A stretch of DNA of 64,000 nt, from positions 1 through 64,000 of the forward strand of contig NZ_BSOS01000007.1 of the NCBI RefSeq assembly GCF_030160635.1, written 5' to 3'. Position numbers and translations under genes: made by a program. The DNA is from Acidocella aquatica (GTDB lineage: Bacteria > Pseudomonadota > Alphaproteobacteria > Acetobacterales > Acetobacteraceae). Below, piece after piece: positions 9,316-18,223 of this stretch. Below the pieces are notes generated by a model, which saw nothing but the letters and a program-made list of their open reading frames with translations, had not been told where the DNA came from and searched no databases. Each line of letters opens with the position of its first letter. Position 1 is the first letter of the stretch.

Positions 9316-10425
9316 ATGAGCGCCATCGTCATCGCGGGCGGCGGTCTGGCCGGTGCCGCCACCGCCACATTACTCGCCCAGGCCGGACGCGAGGTGACCC
9401 TGATCGAGCGCGAATCCGCCCCCGCCCATAAAATCTGCGGCGAGTTTATGAGCACCGAGGCGCAGGTCTGTCTGCGCCAGCTCGGCCTTGACTGCGGCGC
9501 CCTTGGCGGCGCGCGGATCACCCATGTGCGGCTGATCCGGGGCAAGCGGAGCATCACCGCCAAACTGCCGTTCGAGGGCCTGGGCCTTACCCGCAAAACC
9601 CTGGATGAAACCCTCCTCAACCACGCCGCCCAGGCGGGCGTCTCGCTCCAGCGCGGCCATGCCATCCGGCGCATCTCCTTTAGCGGCGGCATCCAGGTGG
9701 AGATCGACCGCTCACCGCCGCTCACCCCGCGAACGCTCTTTCTCGCCACCGGCAAGCATGACACCCGCGGCGCCCCGCGCGCCGGGAGAGCCAGCCCCCT
9801 GATCGGCTTCAAGACCTATTTCCGCCTGAACCCCGCCCAGCACGCGGCTCTCGCCGGTCACGTCGAGCTCTATCTCTTTCCCGGCGGCTATGCCGGAATG
9901 CAGCTGGTTGAAAACGGCGAGGCCAATTTCTGCCTCCTCGTGGAGCCCGCCCTGTTCGCCCACTCCGGGGGCAAATTTCCGGCACTGCTGGAGCATCTAC
10001 AAACCATCAGCCCACCGCTCGCGGCCCGGCTCGCCGGCGCGCAAACATTGTTGCCCACCCCGCTCACGATCGCCCGCGTGCCCTATGGCTTTGTTCACCG
10101 CCCGCATGCGCAAGACCCGGCCAACATGTTCCGCCTTGGCGACCAGGCGGCGGTCATCGCCTCTTTCACCGGCGACGGCATGGCCATCGCCTTGCACAGC
10201 GCCGCCCTCGCCGCGGGCCATTTTCTTCGTGGCGAGACCAGCCAAACCTACCACCGCCGCCTCGCCCGCGACGTCAGCGGCCAGATCCGCCGCGCCACGG
10301 CCCTGCACGCGGCATTATCGGCCCCGCTGCTCGGCCCCGCACTCTTCGCGGCGGCCAGAATTTTTCCTCAGGCGCTGGCCATCAGCGCCGCGTTCACGCG
10401 GGTCCCGGAATACGCACGCCTATAG
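9316..10425 (+). CDS. FAD-dependent oxidoreductase (geranylgeranyl reductase-like) of PKS cassette
   Basis: A 369-residue flavoprotein of the phenol hydroxylase / geranylgeranyl reductase superfamily. The dinucleotide-binding motif is IAGGGLAGAATATLLAQAG (6-24), followed by ERE at the end of beta-2 and KICGEFMS (42-49), a motif of the GGR-like branch. The second FAD motif is FRLGDQAAVIASFTGDGMAIAL (about 271-292). It lies 7 bases after the methyltransferase stop. The role may be hydroxylation or reduction of the polyketide; CGE-type members are often reductases of unsaturated chains. The 3' end carries repeat copy 2. Confidence 0.9.
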   Translation: MSAIVIAGGGLAGAATATLLAQAGREVTLIERESAPAHKICGEFMSTEAQVCLRQLGLDCGALGGARITHVRLIRGKRSITAKLPFEGLGLTRKTLDETLLNHAAQAGVSLQRGHAIRRISFSGGIQVEIDRSPPLTPRTLFLATGKHDTRGAPRAGRASPLIGFKTYFRLNPAQHAALAGHVELYLFPGGYAGMQLVENGEANFCLLVEPALFAHSGGKFPALLEHLQTISPPLAARLAGAQTLLPTPLTIARVPYGFVHRPHAQDPANMFRLGDQAAVIASFTGDGMAIALHSAALAAGHFLRGETSQTYHRRLARDVSGQIRRATALHAALSAPLLGPALFAAARIFPQALAISAAFTRVPEYARL

Positions 10426-10527
10426 CCTGATCGCTCTAAGTACGATCAGGCTATAGGCCATTTTTCTGAGGGCAATTCACGCTTTCGGCTCGCTCGGTTG
10501 AGCGAACCTCAAACGATCGCGCCCTAA
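10421..10527 (+). repeat. Dispersed palindromic repeat, copy 2
   Basis: It starts at the stop codon of the FAD oxidoreductase. The first hairpin is TATAGCCTGATCG...CGATCAGGCTATA. The conserved core GGCCATTTTTCTGAGGGC(A/G)ATTCACG follows, then CTTTCGGCTCGCTCGGTTGAGCGAACCTCAAACGATCGCGCCCTAA. The terminal stem could act as a transcription terminator. The remaining bases to 10602 show no named promoter. Confidence 0.85.
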
Positions 10528-10602
10528 CTGGCTGACACCGGCATATTCATCTAAAGACCCACGCTCAAATAAACCCCAACCACACCGGCCACCGAGGACT
10601 TA

Positions 10603-12225
<1,623 letters not shown>

Positions 12226-12269
12226 GCCACCTATATCTAGCCATCACCCCTCCGGGCACATTTCAACCT

Positions 12270-12285
12270 TGGCCCGGTAATTGCT
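12270..12285 (+). promoter_or_regulatory. Candidate sigma-54 promoter of nasTS
   Basis: TGGCCCG-GTAA-TTGCT fits the -24/-12 consensus TGGCACG-N4-TTGCW with one mismatch. It lies 29 bases before the nasT ATG, placing a transcription start near 12297. No clear NtrC-type palindrome was recognised upstream, within the end of the ABC-F gene. Confidence 0.65.
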
Positions 12286-12314
12286 GACCTCTGCCGCATG
12301 ATGGCGGTAGTCCC

Positions 12315-12893
12315 ATGAAAATATTGGTGGCCGATTGCGATGGCAACCACGCCAGGGAGCTTTCTGCCCAGCTGAAGGCGCAGGATGATGCTTTTTCGAT
12401 CATCCTCGCCGGCCCGGGCGAGAACCTGCTGGACGCCGTGCGCCGCGCCTGCCCGGATGTCGTCATCGTCGACATGGCCCGCCCGGACCGCGACGGGCTC
12501 GATTCAGTGCGCGCGCTGAACGCGCAGCAAATGGTGCCGGTGCTGATGTTCATTGACGATGACGACCCGCAGTTCATGGAGGAAGCCATCGCCGCCGGGG
12601 TCAGCTCCTACCATGTCGGCGGCGTCACCCTGCCCGCCATCAAGCCCATTTTGCGCACCGCCATGGCCGTGTTTCAGCGTATGCGCGGTCTGCAGAACCA
12701 GCTTGCCGAAGCGCAGGAGCAGATCGAGGCGCGCCAGACAATCGACGCCGCCAAGCGCCTGCTGATGGCCCAGGATAAAATGAGCGAGCCCGCCGCGCAC
12801 CGCTTCCTGCAACGCCGCGCCATGGACCAGCAGAAAAAAATCACGGACATCGCGGCGGCACTGCTGCGCGGCCGCAAAACGGAGACATCATGA
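12315..12893 (+). CDS. nasT: ANTAR-domain RNA-binding antiterminator
   Basis: A 192-residue response-regulator-like protein. The N-terminal receiver-like domain (1-120) has D53 in VIVDMARPDRDG. The C-terminal ANTAR domain (about 128-187) has QNQLAEAQEQIEARQTIDAAKRLLMAQDKMSEPAAHRFLQRRAMDQQKKI, showing the AK-LM and EA-AHR-LR patterns of RNA binding. NasT binds paired hairpins in the nitrate operon leader to prevent termination. Without nitrate it is held by NasS, whose gene overlaps (ATGATG at 12890). Both regulators sit directly upstream of the target operon. Confidence 0.93.
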   Translation: MKILVADCDGNHARELSAQLKAQDDAFSIILAGPGENLLDAVRRACPDVVIVDMARPDRDGLDSVRALNAQQMVPVLMFIDDDDPQFMEEAIAAGVSSYHVGGVTLPAIKPILRTAMAVFQRMRGLQNQLAEAQEQIEARQTIDAAKRLLMAQDKMSEPAAHRFLQRRAMDQQKKITDIAAALLRGRKTETS

Positions 12894-13906
12894 TGGCTGA
12901 GACAATCCGGCTGGGACTGCTGCGGCTCTGCGATGCCGCGCCGGTGATTTTGGCGGACCATGAGGAGATGTTCGCGATCAACAGCGTGCGCGTCAGCCTC
13001 TCGGTCGAACCCTCATGGGCGAACATCGCCGATAAATTAAGCTACGGGCTGCTGGATGGCGCGGTCATGCTGCCGCCGCTCGCCATGGCCTGCGCGGCGG
13101 GCCTGCGCGGGCGAAAAACCGGGCTGGTGGTGCCGATGAACCTGAGCACCAACGGCAACGCGGTCACGCTCGCATCCCCCCTGCGCGATGATTTTTTAAG
13201 CAACGGCATCGCGGGGGTGATCTCCGGCAGGCGCGTGCGCCTCGCGGTGGTGCATGGTTTTTCCACGCATGACCTGCTGTTGCGCTACTGGCTGGCGGCG
13301 GCGGGCGTGAACCCTGAGCAGGATGTGGAAATCACCGTGCTGCCGCCAGCCGAAATGGTCAGCAGCCTGGCCGCGGGCGCGATCGACGGGTTTTGCGCGG
13401 GGGCGCCCTGGGGGCAGGTTGCGGCCCATGCCGGGCTTGGCTTCATGGCCGTGCAATCGCGCGATATCTGGCGGGACCACCCGGAAAAATGCCTGGCCCT
13501 GCGGGCGGATCTGGTGGCGCGCGACCCCGCCGGGGTTAATGCCATGCTCAAAACCCTGCGCAAGGCCGGTGCCCTCTGCGCCGCGGCCGATAAACGCGGC
13601 GCCCTGGCGGCTTTGCTGGCGCAACCTGAATACCTCAACCTGCCGGCCGCGTTGATCGCCACCGCCCTCAACCCGGAAACCGGCGGCCCGCTGTTCACCC
13701 AGCAATACCCTGACGCGGCCCCGGCCAGCTGGTTCGCGCAACAGATGCTGCGCTGGCAAAAGGCCCCGCCCGGCAGCCTGGACGGCGCCCTGAACCTATA
13801 CAGGCCAGACCTGTTTCTGGCGGCCGGCGGCACAGCGCCAGCGGCAGCACGGGAAAACGTAACCACCACACCGGACACGGCAACGAAACAGGCGAACAAC
13901 GCCTAA
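12890..13906 (+). CDS. nasS: Nitrate/nitrite-sensing NrtA-like protein
   Basis: A 338-residue protein of the NrtA/CmpA solute-binding family but without a signal peptide or lipobox, so cytoplasmic. This is the NasS arrangement. The start ETIRLGLLRLCDAAPVILADHEEMF, then SYGLLDGAVMLPPLAMACAAGL and FCAGAPWGQVAAHAGLGF, match the nitrate-binding fold. It presumably sequesters NasT and releases it upon binding nitrate or nitrite. Translation is coupled to nasT by overlap. The C-terminal 35 residues (GGTAPAAARENVTT...) are low-complexity. Confidence 0.9.
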   Translation: MMAETIRLGLLRLCDAAPVILADHEEMFAINSVRVSLSVEPSWANIADKLSYGLLDGAVMLPPLAMACAAGLRGRKTGLVVPMNLSTNGNAVTLASPLRDDFLSNGIAGVISGRRVRLAVVHGFSTHDLLLRYWLAAAGVNPEQDVEITVLPPAEMVSSLAAGAIDGFCAGAPWGQVAAHAGLGFMAVQSRDIWRDHPEKCLALRADLVARDPAGVNAMLKTLRKAGALCAAADKRGALAALLAQPEYLNLPAALIATALNPETGGPLFTQQYPDAAPASWFAQQMLRWQKAPPGSLDGALNLYRPDLFLAAGGTAPAAARENVTTTPDTATKQANNA

Positions 13907-13988
13907 TTTTTAGATAGTCTCGCTTCATTTATATGCACATATCAAAACACAAAAAATATTTGCCCTTTTTTATCCCCAAAAACCAAAT

Positions 13989-14004
13989 TGGCACGCAAAT
14001 TGCT
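13989..14004 (+). promoter_or_regulatory. Sigma-54 promoter of the nitrate assimilation operon
   Basis: TGGCACG-CAAA-TTGCT is an exact match to the sigma-54 consensus TGGCACG-N4-TTGCW. The predicted start is near 14015, giving a leader of about 138 bases before narK. The upstream 80 bases are strikingly AT-rich compared with the rest of the window (ATATGCACATATCAAAACACAAAA region), consistent with a bendable enhancer region. Sigma-54 control implies NtrC-type nitrogen regulation. Confidence 0.9.
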
Positions 14005-14014
14005 ACATTGCACC

Positions 14015-14152
14015 TAGGCGGCTGAGGCCGTTCGCGGAGCAATCAATGGCGATGGCTCATGCCAAACGGGGGCAACCCCAGTATCTTCTTCGCGGGCCAA
14101 GGGACGGTTCGCAGATGGCGGCGCTTGAAGCGTGCGTCGCGGAGTTGTCGTC
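14015..14152 (+). promoter_or_regulatory. Structured leader of narK operon, candidate NasT target
   Basis: The untranslated leader can form several hairpins: CGGC-TGAG-GCCG near 14019-14030, GGGG-GCAA-CCCC at 14068-14079 and a 7-bp stem GCGGGCC/GGTTCGC at 14092-14112 with loop AAGGGAC. NasT-type ANTAR proteins bind tandem hairpins with an A at loop position 1 and a G at position 4; the last loop fits this, although it is 7 rather than 6 bases. No clear T-tract terminator is visible, so the exact antitermination mechanism is unproven. Confidence 0.5.
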
Positions 14153-15382
14153 ATGTCCCTTCCGGTTGAAAAAAGCTTTCTGAAGTCCGGCCATTTTCCA
14201 ACACTTTTCGCCGCGTTCACGTATTTTGATTTCAGTTTCATGTGCTGGGTGCTGCTGGGGCCGCTTGGCATCCAGATCTCCAAGGCCCTCGCGCTGGACC
14301 CCGCGCATAAGGGGCTGATGGTGGCAACCCCGGTATTGGCCGGTGCGTTTCTGCGCATTTTCAACGGCGTGCTGGTTGACCATTTCGGCGCCAAAAAATC
14401 CGCCATTTTCGCCCAGATCGTGGTCATCCTCGGTCTCGCAGCCGCCTGGCTCCTGGGTGTTCCAAGTTTCGCCGCCGTGTTGCTGCTTGGCGTGGTGCTG
14501 GGCATGGCCGGCGCCTCCTTCGCCATCGCGCTGCCGATGGCCTCGCGCTGGTATCCGCCGGAGCACCAGGGCAAGGCGCTGGGCCTGGCCGGTGCGGGCA
14601 ATTTCGGCACCGTCATCGCCGCCCTCGCAGCCCCTGCGCTTGGCCTGCATTTCGGCTGGGTGAATGTCTTCGGCATGTCGGCGCTGCTGATGACCGCCGT
14701 GCTCGCGCTGTTCATCGTGCTGGCCAAGGATGCCCCGGTGCAGCCCCCCCGCCAGACGCTTGGCGGATACCTGAAAGTGCTGGCGATCGCCGATACGTGG
14801 TGGTTCATGCTCTTCTACGCTGTCACCTTCGGCGGCTTTGTCGGCCTTGCCTCCTCGCTCAGCATTTATTTCCACACGCAATACGGTCTGGCGCCGGTCC
14901 AGGCGGGCTATGCGGTGGCGGGCTGCGTGTTCACAGGCTCGATGTTCCGCCCCGCCGGCGGCTGGGTGGCCGACAAATTCGGCGGCATCACCGCGCTCTC
15001 CGTTCTCTACCTCGTTGCCGCCGCCATGCTGATGCTGGTGAGCATTGGCCTGCCGACCCTCACCATGGCGCTTGCCGCCTTCGTCGTGGCGATGCTGGCG
15101 CTGGGCCTGGGCAATGGCGCGGTGTTCCAGCTTGTGCCGGTACGTTTCGGCCGCGAAATCGGCGTGATGACCGGGCTGGTCGGCTGCGCGGGCGGCATCG
15201 GCGGCTTCTACCTAGCCTCCTCGCTTGGCTACTCCAAGCAATGGACCGGCTCCTACCAGGACGGCTTCCTCATCTTCGCCGGTCTCGCGCTGGTGGCCTT
15301 CATCGGCATCAACGCCGTGAAAAAAGAATGGCGCGCCAGCTTCTCGCGCGGCGTCGCGGAAATGGACCGGGTGAAAATCTAG
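14153..15382 (+). CDS. narK: Nitrate/nitrite transporter, MFS family (NarK/NasA type)
   Basis: A 409-residue, about 12-helix major facilitator protein of the inner membrane. Both nitrate signatures are present: GLAGAGNFGTVIAALAAPALG (about 145-165) and ALGLGNGAVFQLVPVRFG (about 319-336). ATG 14153 (MSLPVEKSFLKSG) is preceded by GGAG at 14141 with 8-base spacing; a longer start at 14132 adds MRRGVVV without support. It is the first gene of the nitrate assimilation operon and imports nitrate. No nrtABC-type ABC transporter is in the window. Confidence 0.95.
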   Translation: MSLPVEKSFLKSGHFPTLFAAFTYFDFSFMCWVLLGPLGIQISKALALDPAHKGLMVATPVLAGAFLRIFNGVLVDHFGAKKSAIFAQIVVILGLAAAWLLGVPSFAAVLLLGVVLGMAGASFAIALPMASRWYPPEHQGKALGLAGAGNFGTVIAALAAPALGLHFGWVNVFGMSALLMTAVLALFIVLAKDAPVQPPRQTLGGYLKVLAIADTWWFMLFYAVTFGGFVGLASSLSIYFHTQYGLAPVQAGYAVAGCVFTGSMFRPAGGWVADKFGGITALSVLYLVAAAMLMLVSIGLPTLTMALAAFVVAMLALGLGNGAVFQLVPVRFGREIGVMTGLVGCAGGIGGFYLASSLGYSKQWTGSYQDGFLIFAGLALVAFIGINAVKKEWRASFSRGVAEMDRVKI

Positions 15383-15431
15383 GCCGTCCTGATCCTTTCA
15401 ATCTCATTTCTCACATCAAGGAGTTGCGACG

Positions 15432-17885
15432 ATGAACATGATGTCCGCCGCACGTAGAAAACTGGTTGTTATCGGCAACGGCATGGCCGGAATGCGCACC
15501 GTGGAGGAAATTCTGCACCGCGCGCCGGGGATGTTCGAGATCACGGTGTTCGGCGCCGAAGCGCAGCCGAATTATGACCGGATCATGCTCTCGCCCTTGC
15601 TGGCGGGCGATAAAAATTTCGAGCAGATCGTGCTGAACAGCCTGGAATGGTACGCCGAACATAATATCAGGCTGATCGCGGGCGAAGCCGTCACCACGAT
15701 CGACCGCGCCCATCACACCGTCACCGGTGAACACGGCACGGTTGTGAAATATGATTATCTGCTGCTGGCAACAGGATCAAACCCATTCGTACTGCCGCTC
15801 CCCGGCGTTGAGCGCCCCGGCGTGATGACCTTCCGCTCGGTCTCCGATGTCGAAAAAATGCTCAGCATCGCCGCACCGGGCAAATCCGCCGTGGTTATCG
15901 GCGGCGGGCTGCTCGGGCTGGAGGCCGCGCATGGCCTGAACCTGCGCGGCATGGAGGTGAGCGTGGTGCATCTCATGCCCACGCTGATGGAACGCCAGTT
16001 GGACGCCTCGGCCGCGCATCTGCTGGAACGCGCGCTCACCGCCCGCGGCATGACGATCTACACCGGCGCGAACACAGAGTCTTTCGACGGCGAGGGTGAA
16101 CATGGCGCCGTGCACTCCGTCACGCTGAAAGACGGCCGGCGCATCCCGGCTGATCTTGTGGTGATGGCCGTGGGCATCCGCCCGAACGCCAATCTGGCCA
16201 AAGCTTCCGGCATCGCCACCGACCGCGGCGTGCTGGTGGACGATGCGATGCGCACCTCCGACCCGGCGATTTTCGCCATCGGCGAATGCGTGGAACACAA
16301 CAAACAATGCTACGGCCTGGTCGCGCCGATCTGGGACATGGCGAAGGTCGCCGCCGATCACATCTGCGGCGCCGCGCAAAGCGGCTTCATGCCCGTTGCC
16401 TCCGGCACGCGGCTGAAAGTCTCGGGGATCGAGATGTTCTCAGCCGGAGCCTTCATGGGCGACAAATCCACCGAGGATGTTATTTTGCGTGATGCCGCGC
16501 GCGGCATTTATAAACGCCTGGTGCTGCGCGATGACAGGCTGGTCGGCATCGTCTGTTTTGGCGATGCGCGCGATGCCGGATGGTATTTTCAGCTCCTCAA
16601 GGATGAAGCGCCGCTCGGCGATTTACGCGACACGATGATCTTCGGCCCCGTGATGGCCGCGGGCGACCCGCACGAGGCACTGGCGCAAATGCCGGACAAC
16701 GCCGAAATATGCGGCTGCAACGGCGTGAAAAAATCCACCATCTGCAACGCCATTGCCGCGCATGAGCTGTGCACGGTGGAGGATGTGCGCGCGCGCACCA
16801 AAGCCTCCGCCTCCTGCGGCTCCTGCACCGGGCTGGTGGAAGGGCTGCTGAAACTCTCGCTGGGTGAAAACTACACGCCTGACGCCGTGAAGCCGATGTG
16901 CAAATGCACCAGCCACGGGCATGATGAAGTCCGCCGCCGCATCAAGGGCGGCGCGCTGAAAACCATTCCCGCCGTGATGCAGGCGCTGGAATGGACCACC
17001 CCCAACGGCTGCGCCTCCTGCCGCCCGGCGTTGAATTTTTATCTCCTCGCTGCCTGGCCCGGCGAATATGTGGATGATGCGCAGTCGCGCTTCGTGAACG
17101 AGCGCATGCATGCGAACATCCAGAAGGACGGCACATATTCGGTGATTCCACGCATGTGGGGCGGCACCACCACGGCGGGCGAGCTGCGCGCCATCGCCGA
17201 TGTGGTGGATAAATTCAACATCCCGGCGGTGAAAGTGACCGGCGGCCAGCGCATTGACATGCTGGGCGTGAAAAAGGAAGACCTGTGCGCCGTCTGGCAG
17301 GATTTGAACGAGGCCGGGCTGGTCTCCGGCCATGCCTACGGTAAATCATTGCGCACGGTGAAAACCTGCGTCGGGTCTGAATGGTGCCGCTTCGGCGTGC
17401 AAGATTCCACCGCCATGGGCGTCGCGCTGGAGAAGGCCACCTGGGGCTCCTGGCATCCGCACAAGGTGAAACTCGCGGTCTCCGGCTGTCCGCGCAACTG
17501 CGCCGAGGCGACCATAAAAGACTTCGGCGTGGTCGCGACCGAAGCCGGGTGGGATCTGCATGTCGGCGGCAACGGCGGCATCAAGGTTCGCGCCACCGAG
17601 CTTTTGTGCAAGGTAACCACCGAGGAAGAGGTGATGGAATATGCCTGCGCCTTCCTGCAACTCTACCGTATGGAGGCGCGCTACCTGGAGCGCACCGCGC
17701 CGTGGATCGAGCGTGCCGGCCTCAAATATGTGCAGGAGAGAATCGTGGACAACGCCGAGCTGCGGCGCTCCCTGTTCGAGGATTTTCTCCACGCGCAAAA
17801 ATTCGCGCAGACCGACCCCTGGGCGCAAGAAGCCACAAGCCCGGCACTGGGTAAAAAATTCAACGCAATGGCGGAGCTGGTATAA
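15432..17885 (+). CDS. nirB: Assimilatory NAD(P)H nitrite reductase large subunit
   Basis: The 817-residue sirohaem enzyme reduces nitrite to ammonium. Domains: FAD/NAD(P)-binding (about 8-320, with GNGMAGMR and IGGGLLGLEAAHGL); two BFD-like [2Fe-2S] modules (C427/C429/C462/C465 and C490/C492/C527/C530); then the ferredoxin-like and sirohaem/[4Fe-4S] domains, with ligands C646, C652, C686 and C690 (TCVGSEWC and SGCPRNC). AAGGAG at 15418 gives a strong ribosome site. It is coupled to nirD by TAATG at 17883. Length is within the usual range. Confidence 0.97.
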   Translation: MNMMSAARRKLVVIGNGMAGMRTVEEILHRAPGMFEITVFGAEAQPNYDRIMLSPLLAGDKNFEQIVLNSLEWYAEHNIRLIAGEAVTTIDRAHHTVTGEHGTVVKYDYLLLATGSNPFVLPLPGVERPGVMTFRSVSDVEKMLSIAAPGKSAVVIGGGLLGLEAAHGLNLRGMEVSVVHLMPTLMERQLDASAAHLLERALTARGMTIYTGANTESFDGEGEHGAVHSVTLKDGRRIPADLVVMAVGIRPNANLAKASGIATDRGVLVDDAMRTSDPAIFAIGECVEHNKQCYGLVAPIWDMAKVAADHICGAAQSGFMPVASGTRLKVSGIEMFSAGAFMGDKSTEDVILRDAARGIYKRLVLRDDRLVGIVCFGDARDAGWYFQLLKDEAPLGDLRDTMIFGPVMAAGDPHEALAQMPDNAEICGCNGVKKSTICNAIAAHELCTVEDVRARTKASASCGSCTGLVEGLLKLSLGENYTPDAVKPMCKCTSHGHDEVRRRIKGGALKTIPAVMQALEWTTPNGCASCRPALNFYLLAAWPGEYVDDAQSRFVNERMHANIQKDGTYSVIPRMWGGTTTAGELRAIADVVDKFNIPAVKVTGGQRIDMLGVKKEDLCAVWQDLNEAGLVSGHAYGKSLRTVKTCVGSEWCRFGVQDSTAMGVALEKATWGSWHPHKVKLAVSGCPRNCAEATIKDFGVVATEAGWDLHVGGNGGIKVRATELLCKVTTEEEVMEYACAFLQLYRMEARYLERTAPWIERAGLKYVQERIVDNAELRRSLFEDFLHAQKFAQTDPWAQEATSPALGKKFNAMAELV

Positions 17886-18223
17886 TGGACGGGATGCGGA
17901 TCGCACGCGACTTTGTGGATATCGGCGCGCTGGCGGAAATTCCCCGCCTGGGGGCAAGAACCGTGACAACCGGGATGGGCGACATCGCGATTTTCCGCAC
18001 GGCGGATGACCGGGTGTTTGCGCTGCGCGACCAGTGCCCGCACAAGCAAGGCCCGTTGAGCCAGGGCATCGTGCATGGCGCCTCGGTCACCTGTCCGCTG
18101 CATAACTGGGTCATCTCCCTGGAATCAGGCCAGGCGCAAGGGCTTGATAAAGGCTGCGCGCCGCATTTCGCGGTGAAGGTGGAGGACGGCCGGGTGCTTT
18201 TGGCCCTGGGTGTGCCTGCATGA
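17885..18223 (+). CDS. nirD: Nitrite reductase small subunit, Rieske-type
   Basis: The 112-residue partner of NirB. It has a complete Rieske [2Fe-2S] motif with C51-P-H53 and C70-P-L-H73 (CPHKQGPL and CPLHNWVI). Enterobacterial NirD proteins often lack these ligands; here the cluster should be present. The start overlaps the nirB stop and its own stop overlaps nasA (ATGA at 18220), so the three subunits are made in a coupled series. Confidence 0.95.
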   Translation: MDGMRIARDFVDIGALAEIPRLGARTVTTGMGDIAIFRTADDRVFALRDQCPHKQGPLSQGIVHGASVTCPLHNWVISLESGQAQGLDKGCAPHFAVKVEDGRVLLALGVPA

